NCBI RefSeq assembly: GCF_000332055.1
Contig: NZ_ALVZ01000233.1
Location: 1 to 64,000 of the forward strand
Source: Xenococcus sp. PCC 7305
Lineage (GTDB): Bacteria > Cyanobacteriota > Cyanobacteriia > Cyanobacteriales > Xenococcaceae
DNA: 64,000 bases
Direction of reading: 5' to 3'
The notes under the pieces were generated by a model. The model saw only the letters and a program-made list of their open reading frames with translations, ran no database searches and was not told where the DNA came from. The position numbers and the translations under genes are program-made. Positions 1-8,700 of the stretch are shown here, piece after piece (position 1 is the stretch's first letter; every line of letters starts with the position of its first letter).

Positions 1-255
1 GGCAGAGGGCAGCGGTGAGACCCCGCGCCGCCGTCAGGCGCAAGGGAACGCTCACCAAGAGAGAGGGCAGAAGGATAAAACTACTTCTAACTTATCCCTT
101 TAGGTTGAATTCCTCCACGTCTTTAAGTGGAACAGGGCATAGTGGTGAGTCTAATTCTCCCACTATGCCAGATACCTTCTGCCTTCTGCCTTCATTCTTC
201 TGCCTTCGATTTAAATAACTCTTAAAGAATACTTACTGAAAAGGGAAGATACTTT
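1..255. other. gene-free left edge with a dispersed repeat
   Basis: No credible gene is seen. The stretch holds low-complexity runs of the type GGCAGAGGGCAG and TTCTGCCTTCTGCC that commonly fill intergenic space in cyanobacteria. Bases 63-103 recur identically at 53260-53300 (41 nt). A short open frame on the plus strand here is rich in such repeats and has no recognisable protein features. Confidence 0.6.
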
Positions 256-741
256 TTATCTATGAATTGGGTTTTGGGCTAGATCTCCTGTGGTAACAGC
301 CGCGCTATTTCTGGTCTCTTGAGGTAAGTAATCAGAGACTTTAGTGGGTTTAGCTTTCGGTTGCGTAATTCTTCCGCCCCAAACTAGGGGTAAGCTCAAG
401 ACCCCTAGTAGAGCAATGACTCCCGTAACGATCCAGATGGTATATCTACTAGGTCTATAGTTTCTCTGTTCGATTTGTCGATAAACCCTGTTGTAACGCA
501 GGGCTGCTAGTCCAACAATGATTAGTCCTGCAATAATTAAACTCATCCCCAAGATTTCAGAGTTAATTTGATGTGAGGTTAGATTGTCGGTTGTTGTTTG
601 AGACTGCCGCAAAAATAATCCGAAGCGAGCGATCGCTAAACCGAATCCAATCAAAGAAATAGAAGTACGAAGCCAAGCTAAAAAAGTTCGCTCATTAGCT
701 TGATGTTCTCTCTGACGAAGGTTTTTAATCTGTTTTGTCAT
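256..741 (-). CDS. DUF202 family membrane protein (YidH-like)
   Basis: A 161-residue protein of the DUF202/YidH family, whose biochemical role is unknown. The family signature lies near the N terminus: a charged stretch with QREHQANERTFLAWLRTS at about residues 10-27, followed directly by the first membrane helix. A second helix (about 68-85) and a third (about 100-120) follow, the usual three-helix layout. The C-terminal 35 residues are polar and probably cytosolic. The start codon directly follows the stop (742-744) of an open frame upstream that has no usable start codon, so this gene may be what is left of a two-gene unit. The family call is firm; the function is not known. Confidence 0.85.
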   Translation of the reverse strand: MTKQIKNLRQREHQANERTFLAWLRTSISLIGFGLAIARFGLFLRQSQTTTDNLTSHQINSEILGMSLIIAGLIIVGLAALRYNRVYRQIEQRNYRPSRYTIWIVTGVIALLGVLSLPLVWGGRITQPKAKPTKVSDYLPQETRNSAAVTTGDLAQNPIHR

Positions 742-1197
742 TCATTTTTGTGGTTGGTTTTCGTCTTGCTTATGTATAGCATCAGAATCATCAAGTTCAA
801 AAGCATAGTTATAGGTTAACTGCGATTGCTCAATACTCGAAATATTTTTCTGTTTTAATGTCTTTTTAAAGCTTTCTAAATAAGCAATCCAAGGAAGTAT
901 TCTTTTATGTTAATAGCAAAATATCTTAGTGCGATCGCAAAAGGCTTGGTTGCTTTGTCGGTAGTGCTAAACTTTGATTTAGATCGGAGAATATTTTAGA
1001 TCTAAAGAATTTTTATGACTATCATTGCTGGATTCATCTTTTTTAGGGATTTCCCTAACACCTAACACCCAACACCTAAAACCTTTTACTCGCAATTAAC
1101 TTAATTTTGCCAAGTCGTGTGTTTTATATCATTGCTCCTACATGAATACCGAGGTTGATAAACCTCGGGGAAGTATCTACATGAATACTTAGGCAGC
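742..1197. other. 456-base gene-poor stretch
   Basis: No intact gene. On the minus strand about 55 codons stay open from roughly 909 down to the TGA at 742-744, touching the DUF202 start, but no ATG, GTG or TTG start is available, so this is either a decayed gene or chance. A HIP1 site lies near 943. The 1060-1085 region contains repeated ACACCTAACACC-like words, and a hairpin flanked by direct repeats lies at 1138-1188. Confidence 0.5.
1138..1188. repeat. perfect hairpin between 12-bp direct repeats
   Basis: CCGAGGTT (1149-1156), loop GATA, AACCTCGG (1161-1168) form a perfect 8-bp stem. The word CTACATGAATAC occurs at 1138-1149 and again at 1177-1188, on either side. No T-run follows, so it is not a canonical terminator. 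A hairpin with the same CCGAGG/CCTCGG core occurs at 28726-28742. Confidence 0.7.
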
Positions 1198-1302
1198 TTA
1201 AGGTAAATACCTAATTTCTAGGCTTAGGATTTGATTTATAGTATATAAAAAGCTTATGCCGACAAGTACACCACCGAGATACAATAAAGCAGTAATAATC
1301 AT
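1198..1302 (-). CDS. 34-residue single-helix membrane peptide, unrecognised
   Basis: A short open frame of 34 codons plus TAA. An AGGAGG Shine-Dalgarno lies five bases before the ATG, among the strongest ribosome sites seen here. The product starts MIITALLYLGGVLVGISFLY, an uninterrupted hydrophobic stretch of about 20 residues, and has a polar tail ending in LEIRYLP. Such single-helix peptides are common in cyanobacterial photosystem, cytochrome b6f and NDH-1 complexes, but I could not match this one to PetG, PetL, PetM, PetN or the small Psa/Psb subunits from memory. It stands alone, transcribed towards the DUF202 gene. The call rests on the ribosome site and hydrophobic profile, not on homology. 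Confidence 0.5.
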   Translation of the reverse strand: MIITALLYLGGVLVGISFLYTINQILSLEIRYLP

Positions 1303-1457
1303 GTAACCTCCTGAGCGATCACTTTAAATCACTTAGGTTATGACTAGGAAGGATATGCCTCAGTTATGCAATGAGTAAAAATGCTTAGCTATAAAATAAC
1401 TCATTGGGAAGCCTTTCAAGAGTAGAACAAAAAATCAAATGAGATAGCCTTCAATGG

Positions 1458-2963
1458 TCAATGCTTAGTGTATCGATGCTTAACTCCCACGGGGAAATAG
1501 TTGGGGTCGCCAAAATTATAAAGACTAATATCGGGTAACTGGCGCTGGGAGGGAACATAATTGGCATACTCGCTATTGAGTCGTATAAGTTGCGCATGAA
1601 TAGAATTGGCGATCGCATCTTGTAACTCCTGAGTGCTGTTTACGGCAATGGCTAACTCAACCGCGATCGCTAAATAGGAATTGTGATCTTGATCTTGCCT
1701 AATTTCCATAACAAACTTTCCTGTTACCGAATCACTAATATCCGTTTGCTCTAAGCCAACTTGAATATTTTCAGGATAAATATTTGCTCCATAGTAGGAA
1801 AGCACAAAATTAGCGCGGCCAAAAACGTAAACAAACGGCAAAGGATAATGGGGGCTATTATCACCAGAAGCTAATTCTGCTAAAGGATTAAAGCCTTGCT
1901 CATTCAGGTAGGCCAACATTTCTTGATAGGAAATAATACCTCCAGTATCAGCAATGTGATAGCGAATCAGCGGGATGCCATTATTTCCAGAAAAGAGCAA
2001 AGTACCGTCTTGCACTTCAAAATAGCGACTTGTGGGATCGTATTGGACTAAAGTTGGTAAGCGAGATTCTCCAAAAAACTCCCGAGCGCGATCGGGATGG
2101 CTAGCAAAAAAACGACGAATGCAAATACTCAAAGCTGTTTCATTTCCCAAAACCCCGGCATCGGCTGTCCCGTAGAGTGAGGCAAAATCATAACAGGGAT
2201 TAGTAGAGCCAATCCTGGCCGCGACTAAATCTCGCCATTCTTCACTAAAAACTTCTCCTGCCATCACTAATTTAATCCCATAGTTTTGCCATGGAATGCC
2301 TTTACTCAGGCCAGTATCAATAACATCTTTCAGGAAAGGAGGATAGCCGAGCAAGACAACGCGCTCAAACAGAGGGGCTAATTGCTCAATAATACGAAGG
2401 ATTTCGGTTTTATTGCTACCGGGAGTGACCACCGTGAGAGGATAACCTTTGGTTGCCAAATGACGACAACAATTCGCGGTATAAATTCCGCCCACCCAAG
2501 TTCCCAAACTGAAACAAACTACGGCCAGGGTGTTTCCCTGATCTGCCTGGAAACTATTTTGAAATATTTGTTCGAATCTCGTGGCAATCTGATATTCGTC
2601 GGTAATAAAACGAGGCCAGAATGTAGGTTGTCCCGTAGAACCTGAAGATACGGCAATCAGATCGCAACTGGCTATTTCCCCTTCATAACAGCGATCGCCT
2701 AAAGGATAAGCCCGAATGTAATTTTCTTTATCGATTAAAGGTAAGGACTGAAAATCTGCAATAGTTTTAATCTCTTGAGGATTTATCTGATGTGCTTCGA
2801 GGAATTTTTGATAAGCAGGAACCCGATTGCTTACTTGGTGAAATAAATTGATGATTGCCTGTTCTGGGTCAGTATTCAGAGATTTTTTCAGCTTGGTTTC
2901 TAACGGAGTGACAAATTCTTGCCAAGCATTTTGTAATCGCTGCTGTTTGCTATTTTCTCTCAT
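1458..2963 (-). CDS. phenylacetate-CoA ligase (PaaK)-like adenylate-forming enzyme
   Basis: A 501-residue protein of the ANL (AMP-dependent) superfamily, closest to the PaaK/coenzyme F390 synthetase branch. The phosphate-binding loop SSGSTGQP is at residues 106-113. The adenylate-binding motif appears as DFASLYGTADAG (near residue 260) and the later aspartate motif as IRYHIADTGG (near 335). The C-terminal third resembles the mobile lid domain. Such enzymes activate a carboxylate with ATP and usually transfer it to CoA. The substrate cannot be read from sequence, and no aromatic-catabolism or biosynthetic partners lie next to it, so phenylacetate itself is unlikely to be certain. The preceding gene on the other strand (DUF72) is divergent and starts about 180 bases away. 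Confidence 0.8.
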   Translation of the reverse strand: MRENSKQQRLQNAWQEFVTPLETKLKKSLNTDPEQAIINLFHQVSNRVPAYQKFLEAHQINPQEIKTIADFQSLPLIDKENYIRAYPLGDRCYEGEIASCDLIAVSSGSTGQPTFWPRFITDEYQIATRFEQIFQNSFQADQGNTLAVVCFSLGTWVGGIYTANCCRHLATKGYPLTVVTPGSNKTEILRIIEQLAPLFERVVLLGYPPFLKDVIDTGLSKGIPWQNYGIKLVMAGEVFSEEWRDLVAARIGSTNPCYDFASLYGTADAGVLGNETALSICIRRFFASHPDRAREFFGESRLPTLVQYDPTSRYFEVQDGTLLFSGNNGIPLIRYHIADTGGIISYQEMLAYLNEQGFNPLAELASGDNSPHYPLPFVYVFGRANFVLSYYGANIYPENIQVGLEQTDISDSVTGKFVMEIRQDQDHNSYLAIAVELAIAVNSTQELQDAIANSIHAQLIRLNSEYANYVPSQRQLPDISLYNFGDPNYFPVGVKHRYTKH

Positions 2964-3141
2964 AGATTTTTCTCATCGAATTTTTCCAGAATTGATAAAT
3001 ATGGTAGGTTTAAAAACAACAAAAAGGTTCTCAAAATCATGAGGTGCATTTTCCCGTTCCCCGTTCCCCGTTCCCCGTTCCCGAAAGCTTCAATTTGCTG
3101 TACCTCGCGAGTAAAAGAATTGCGATCAATCATTTTAAATT

Positions 3142-4029
3142 GTGTCTGCAAATATCATTAGTCAACAACAAAAAGCTGCTATCTATTTAGGTTGTGCAGT
3201 CTGGTCTTACAAAGGCTGGCTAGGTAATTTGTATCCTGCTAAAACTAAGCCTAGCGAATTTCTTCGTCTCTATAGTGATAAATTTGCCACCGTCGAAGGC
3301 AATACTACCTTTTATGCGGTTCCCCAACCAAAAACCGTAGCGAAATGGGTTGAACAGACCCCAACTGAATTTAGGTTTTGTCCCAAATTTCCTAAAGAAG
3401 TTACTCATCAGGGTTTATTGGAGCAAAATATAGCTAAAGCTCAGGACTTTTTGACGATCATGCAAGGATTGGGAAAAGGCTTAGGCATTGTGTTTGCTCA
3501 GCTACTACCTAGTTATAGTCCTTATTATTTCGATGATTTGAGGCGATTTTTGGTTACATGTTCCCAAAAAGATTTATCTCTTGCGGTAGAAGTTCGTCAC
3601 CCAGGATGGTTTCAAGAAGTTAGTGCCAATCGATTGAACCAGATGTTGAGGGAGTTAAATATTACCAGGGTGCTCCTCGATACTCGTCCAATTTATAATT
3701 CTCCAGGCGATCCTCAGGCTAGTTCTTCTCGTCGTAAACCTAATCTTCCGGTGCAGCCAATTGTTACCAGCGATCGCGCATTGGTGAGATTTATTAGCCA
3801 TCCTGAAAGAAAATACAATGAAATCTATCTAAAAGAATGGGTAGATCAAGTTGAGGGCTGGGTTGAACAAGGTAAAACCGTATATTTCTTTGTCCATTGC
3901 CCAATTGAAGAGCGATCGCCTGAGACGGCTGATTACTTTCAGGATTTACTCGAACAACGAGGTCTTACAACTGTTAAGACAACTAGCAAGCATCAGCCAG
4001 ATAATCCGACCCAACTAAGTTTGTTTTGA
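3142..4029 (+). CDS. DUF72 domain protein (YecE family)
   Basis: A 295-residue protein of the DUF72/YecE family, which adopts a TIM-barrel-like fold and has no settled activity. Family features include YLGCAVWSYKGWLGNLYP near the N terminus, FATVEGNTTFYAVP at about residues 49-62, FRFCPKFPKEVTH at about 77-89, and VEVRHPGWF around 150. The start is GTG at 3142, the first start codon after an in-frame TAA at 3136-3138; no clear Shine-Dalgarno is seen. About 60 bases upstream lies a run of CCCCGTTCCCCGTTCCCCGTTCCC-type repeats typical of cyanobacterial spacers. It is divergent from the PaaK-like gene. Its length fits the family. Confidence 0.85.
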   Translation: MSANIISQQQKAAIYLGCAVWSYKGWLGNLYPAKTKPSEFLRLYSDKFATVEGNTTFYAVPQPKTVAKWVEQTPTEFRFCPKFPKEVTHQGLLEQNIAKAQDFLTIMQGLGKGLGIVFAQLLPSYSPYYFDDLRRFLVTCSQKDLSLAVEVRHPGWFQEVSANRLNQMLRELNITRVLLDTRPIYNSPGDPQASSSRRKPNLPVQPIVTSDRALVRFISHPERKYNEIYLKEWVDQVEGWVEQGKTVYFFVHCPIEERSPETADYFQDLLEQRGLTTVKTTSKHQPDNPTQLSLF

Positions 4030-4068
4030 GCGTAAAATATGTTTTCAAAATCGGATCGAACATCAGCC

Positions 4069-4818
4069 TCAACCGCCGAAGATAACAGCATCAGGTATCT
4101 CGTAACGCTCCTGACCAATGCGAATAATGCTCAAATCTCCTTGCTCTTCAACCTCAAATTCTCCAGGGTCTGCTTGACTGGCATCATATCCAGTGGCCTT
4201 GCCATCCTCGAAGAAGATCGTACGAGTTTGCCCATCTAGTTTTGTTATAGTAACGAGGCCAGTTCCATTACCTTCTCTTTTGACTCCAAAAAAACAAGAG
4301 CCAGTTGGTTGCTCAGAAGTCATAGCACAGGGAATATTTCCTGTGGCGTTATATTCAGTGCCTTCTACTAGAGCATCATTGTCGTAGCTATCTTCGGCTT
4401 CAGTAATAATCATTTCAAGACGGTAGTTGGCGACCTCATTGCGACGAGCTGCATTTCGCATCATGTAGACTCGAACTTTATAATCACCGCTTTTTTCGAG
4501 AATCCCTTCGTACTGATTTTCTCTGATAGAGCCATTGAACATTGCTACTTCATCTTCCCCAGGCATGAGGATGTTGAAGTAATTGCTAAGATTATCCGTC
4601 GCCATGCTGATGTTCATATATTGTCCTTCACTGGCACCCAAAACATAATCGACTATTTCATAACCAGTAATTGAACTCTCTGCGATCGCACTGCTGGCCC
4701 CTGGTTGAAACTGAACTCGTTCTTGGCGGATATCGGTTTGTCCCAAAGCTGGGGCGAAATTTGTCACTGTTGCCGTCGTTAAAGCAGCAATCAATACGGC
4801 AGAAAAAATTCTTCTCAT
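4069..4818 (-). CDS. secreted protein with a PPC-like beta domain, function unknown
   Basis: A 249-residue protein. The N terminus is a clear Sec signal peptide (two arginines, a hydrophobic run ALTTATVTNF, likely cleavage after ALG), so it is exported to the periplasm or beyond. Residues about 45-135 (including YMNISMATDNLSNYFNILMP and SGDYKVRVYMMRN) have the alternating pattern of bacterial pre-peptidase C-terminal (PPC)-like beta sandwiches. The second half includes an IPCAMTSEQPTGSCFFGVKR segment with two cysteines that could form a disulfide. No catalytic motif is visible. It is convergent with the DUF72 gene, 39 bases apart. The PPC resemblance is my reading of the pattern. Confidence 0.6.
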   Translation of the reverse strand: MRRIFSAVLIAALTTATVTNFAPALGQTDIRQERVQFQPGASSAIAESSITGYEIVDYVLGASEGQYMNISMATDNLSNYFNILMPGEDEVAMFNGSIRENQYEGILEKSGDYKVRVYMMRNAARRNEVANYRLEMIITEAEDSYDNDALVEGTEYNATGNIPCAMTSEQPTGSCFFGVKREGNGTGLVTITKLDGQTRTIFFEDGKATGYDASQADPGEFEVEEQGDLSIIRIGQERYEIPDAVIFGG

Positions 4819-5396
4819 TCTTCTTTATTACTAATTTTCGAAATCAAGATTAATCATAATGTTCTAAATGGCATTTTATCAAGCGATCGCAGAATGAAAG
4901 AATAAGCTTAATAGTCTTCAGATATCGAGATTTTACTTATATTGAGACTAGAAACTTATATTGAGACTAGAACTTTTCAGCGATCTCGCGAAGCGAGGCA
5001 CTGCGCGATCGCAAAACATAAAAGCTTGCTCTGCCGTGCATCCCAGTTTATTGTTAACTCGTGAGTTTTTTCCATCAACAAGTAAGTGTTCTAAACTTTG
5101 ATTCTCTAAACCACAAGACTAAACACAGCCTAAATTAATCAACATGGGCTAGAACTCCTATCATTCAATACTTACAGCCCAAATAGATAGGTCTATTCAA
5201 TTTTGAAAATAATTTGAGAGGTTGAAGTTCAATAATACGGAGGTTTTTTTGAACAAAATAAATCTAACTTTGCTAAAATTTGCATCTGAAACAAATAAGT
5301 AATAACAATTTATATTTCTCAACAAGTTAATGTCTTCACTCAAAAAGTTTTAGGATTAATACCGTAGCTAATACATCAAATACTCAACAAAAATTT
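4819..5396. other. 578-base gene-free region upstream of the STAND operon
   Basis: No gene is seen on either strand. It contains several HIP1 sites, a tandem duplication at 4935-4972, a small hairpin CTCGC-GAA-GCGAG at 4985-4997 inside a GCG-rich patch, and an AT-rich last 200 bases that probably hold the promoter of the two genes starting at 5397. I could not single out a convincing -10/-35 pair. Confidence 0.55.
4935..4972. repeat. two perfect tandem copies of a 19-bp unit
   Basis: The unit ACTTATATTGAGACTAGAA occurs at 4935-4953 and again at 4954-4972, followed by a partial third start. It lies in the spacer before the STAND operon. Its role, if any, is unknown. Confidence 0.8.
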
Positions 5397-5777
5397 ATGG
5401 ATATCATTACTACAGCTATTATTGCTGCTTTAGCTGCTTTGAGTAAGGATGCTATCTATGACAGTTACAATGCTCTCAAATCTGCTTTGAAGAAAAAATT
5501 TAGTTCTGAAAGCGCAGTTATTAATGCAGTTGAGGAATTAGAAAAAAATCCAAATTCTAAAGGTCGTCAAGCTACCTTACAAGAGGAAATTGAAATCACC
5601 AAAGCTAATGATGATGCTGAAATTGTTCAATTAGCACAAGATTTACTCAATAAATTACAAAACCAACCTTGTGGGCAAAAGATTATCAATCAAACTCAGA
5701 CCAACATAGCGAGAGAAAATACTGTAAGTGGAGATTTTAACTTTTCGCCAATTCAAGAAGGTTTCAAGAAATCTTAA
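5397..5777 (+). CDS. small helical protein with C-terminal amyloid-like motif (putative effector/partner of the STAND protein)
   Basis: A 126-residue protein. Residues 1-35 are an amphipathic, hydrophobic N-terminal segment (MDIITTAIIAALAALSKDAI...) followed by helical, charged sequence to about residue 90. This resembles small proteins often found just before NTPase-WD40 genes in cyanobacteria, and the membrane-active Bell (HeLo/HELL-like) effector domains described for bacterial amyloid signalling. Residues 103-117 (NIARENTVSGDFNFS) match the N terminus of the next protein at residues 15-29 (NIVKDTTIGRDLTFA): same length, with N, I, T, D and F identical and A/V, R/K, E/D, V/I and F/L conservative. 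The stop is 14 bases before the next ATG, so the two genes are surely co-transcribed. Effector function is inference; no homolog has been checked. Confidence 0.75.
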   Translation: MDIITTAIIAALAALSKDAIYDSYNALKSALKKKFSSESAVINAVEELEKNPNSKGRQATLQEEIEITKANDDAEIVQLAQDLLNKLQNQPCGQKIINQTQTNIARENTVSGDFNFSPIQEGFKKS

Positions 5778-5791
5778 GCAATAGTTCAGTC

Positions 5792-8700
5792 ATGAATCAG
5801 CTGAATCCAGAGTATAAATACCAAAAACAAGAGAATATCGTCAAAGATACTACGATTGGACGTGACTTGACTTTTGCTTCTCAGCAGATTGAAACTTACA
5901 TCGAGACTCAAATAATAGAGATTTCGGCTGAAAAAGTCACTCAGAAAGAATTAAATAAATCATCTCCCTATAAAGGACTTAAAAGATTCAACCAAAGTGA
6001 TCGCGAATACTTTTTTGGTCGTGATACACTCCTTGCTAAATTATTCAACGCAGTAAATAAAAGTAGCTTTACATTAGTCTTTGGTGCTTCTGGAAGTGGT
6101 AAATCATCATTAATCCGTGCTGGATTAATTCCTGAATTCAAAAAATCACTTCAATCACAAGAGTTATATGATTTTATTTTTACTCCTAATCAAGATCCTT
6201 TTGAGTCTCTATATGGTTGCTTGCTCAGTGAAGAAAAAGATTATCATTTCAGTGCTTCAGATGTTGAATTTGTTAGACAAGGAAAACCTAATACACTTTC
6301 TAAATTAGTAAGTAAATTGACTCAAGATAAAAAGCGATCACTTTTTTTTATTGATCAGTTCGAGCAATTATTTATTGATACAGATGAAAAAAAACGTCAG
6401 AATTTCATTGGAGAAATTGTTCGGATTGCCAAAAAAGAGGAGAGTTCTGTCAGAATTATCCTAGCAATGCGGTCTGACTTCTTAGAACAGTTGAGTTTCT
6501 ATCCAACTTTGGGTGCGTTAGCCAATCAATATAATATGCATCTGGTTACTCCAATGTATTCTGATGAAATAAGACAAGCTATCGAGCAGCCAGCAGCTAA
6601 ACATGGAGTAGTCTTTGAACCAGCACTAGTCGAACAAATCATTAAAGAAGTAGAAGGGCAAAGCGGTTATCTTCCTTTGTTACAACACACTCTAGATTTA
6701 CTTTGGGATAAAGAGTGTACAACTAAGTCTTTCGATGGTCGTTTATATATTGAAAACCGTGTTTTGAATAAAGTAAATTATGCAGTTCTAGGTGGAGTAA
6801 GGGGTTCACTGCAAAATTATGTTGATGATATCTTCAAAAATATATGTAAAGAAAACAGAGATGGAGAATTAGTAACTAAGCAAATATTGTCGAAGTTAGT
6901 AAATATTGTTGAATCCGATTCGGGAACTAGAGTAGTTAGTAGGCGAGCTTATCATTATGAATTTGTCGGGGAATCGGTAAAAAAGATTCTCCAGATATTT
7001 ATTAATAAAAATTTACTAGTCAGCAACTATGAGTATTTAAGCGAAGAAAAACCACTTAGTCAGGAAAGTAAAAAACAGAAACAAAACGCTACGGTTGAGA
7101 TAGCTCATGAAATTCTACTTTCATCTTGGGATCAACTAAAACGTTGGCTAGAAGTAGAAAAAGAAGCGATTATTATCAAAAATTGGTTAGCTGATGAAAC
7201 AAGAAGATGGTCAAAAATTTTAGCAGAGAATAAATCTAAAGCTAATGATGAACTTTTGAAGGGATCTAGATTAGGACAGATAGAAAAATTTCAAGAGGAA
7301 AATGCTTTTGAAAAATTAGGAGGTTTATCTCAACAAGAAAAAAAGTTCGTTGATGCCAGTATTGAATGGCGCAAGCGAGAAGCCAAACTCACCAAACTTC
7401 GTGAAGGATTAATCATTGGTGCTTCAATTACTATTTCAATATTTGCCGGTATTGCTATCAGGCAATTACACAAGTCGAGAATTAATGAAATTAATGCTAT
7501 TAGTAACTCTGCTGAAACACTTTTAACAACGAACCAAGAACTTGAAGCACTGGTAACTCAACTCGAAGCAGGAAAAATAATTAAAAAATCTATATTTAGC
7601 GCAGATACGAAAACTGAAATCAAATTTTTAGGAATATTGCAAAATATTTTTTACCAAATCAGTGAATTTAATCGCTTAGAAAGACATGGCGCCGATGTCA
7701 TAGGAGTTCGATTTAGTCCAGATGGCAAAATAATTGCTTCTATAAGTTTAGATAGAACAGTTAAACTCTGGAATCTACGAGGAGAATTGCTCAGCTCTTT
7801 TCCATTTCATAATTTTAGTACCAATAGCTTAACATTTAGTCCAGATAGCACACAGATACTGATAGGGGATTCAAACGGAAAAGTTAATATTTGGAGTTTA
7901 CAAGGAAATCTTATCCGTACTCTTAATGGTCATGGCGATAGAGTTAGCTATGTATTGTACAGTTCTAATGGTAAGACTATTGCTTCTGCAAGCAGTGATA
8001 AAACCATTAAGCTTTGGAATTCAGAAGGAAAACTGCTTCATACTCTTACTGGTCATACAGCGAGTATAAGCAGCTTAATATTTAGCCCAAATGGGCAAAT
8101 TATTGCTTCAGGAAGTTTTGACGATACTCTAAAACTTTGGAATCTTAAAGGGGAATTAATTCACAGTTTTGATAAATATTCTGAGCATATTAAAAAAATA
8201 TCCTTTACTCCTAATTCCCAAAATATTATTTCTATAAGTGCAGATAAAAAGATCAAAATATGGAATATTCAAAGAGAAAGTATTGCAGGATTTAATTTGA
8301 ATACTGACTATAGTGACAATCTATTATTTACTAATGATGGTCGAGTTAGAGATGTAGACACACAAGATAAAAAAGAGCTAAGAAATAAAAGCTTTAAATC
8401 CATATCTAAGGTGCCTAGTATCCTTTCTGATAATGTTACTTATGATAAACTAAAGAAATTAGAGAGTAACATTAGAGAAAAAATTATTATTAGCTCCGAT
8501 AGGAAAATAATTGCTTCGACAAACATAAAAGACAAAAATATTAGACTTTGGAATATAAAAGGAGGGTTACTTCATACTTTAGCTGGGCATACAGACATTA
8601 TTTTGCGTATCAAATTTAGTCCTGATGGAAAAACTCTAGTTTCTTCTAGCTTAGATAGAACAATACGACTATGGGACTTAGAAGGTAAGTTACTTAATAC

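Noticed and set aside
15-218. 67-codon open frame at the left edge
   Set aside because: Made of intergenic repeat words (GGCAGAGGG, TTCTGCC) and a dispersed 41-nt repeat.
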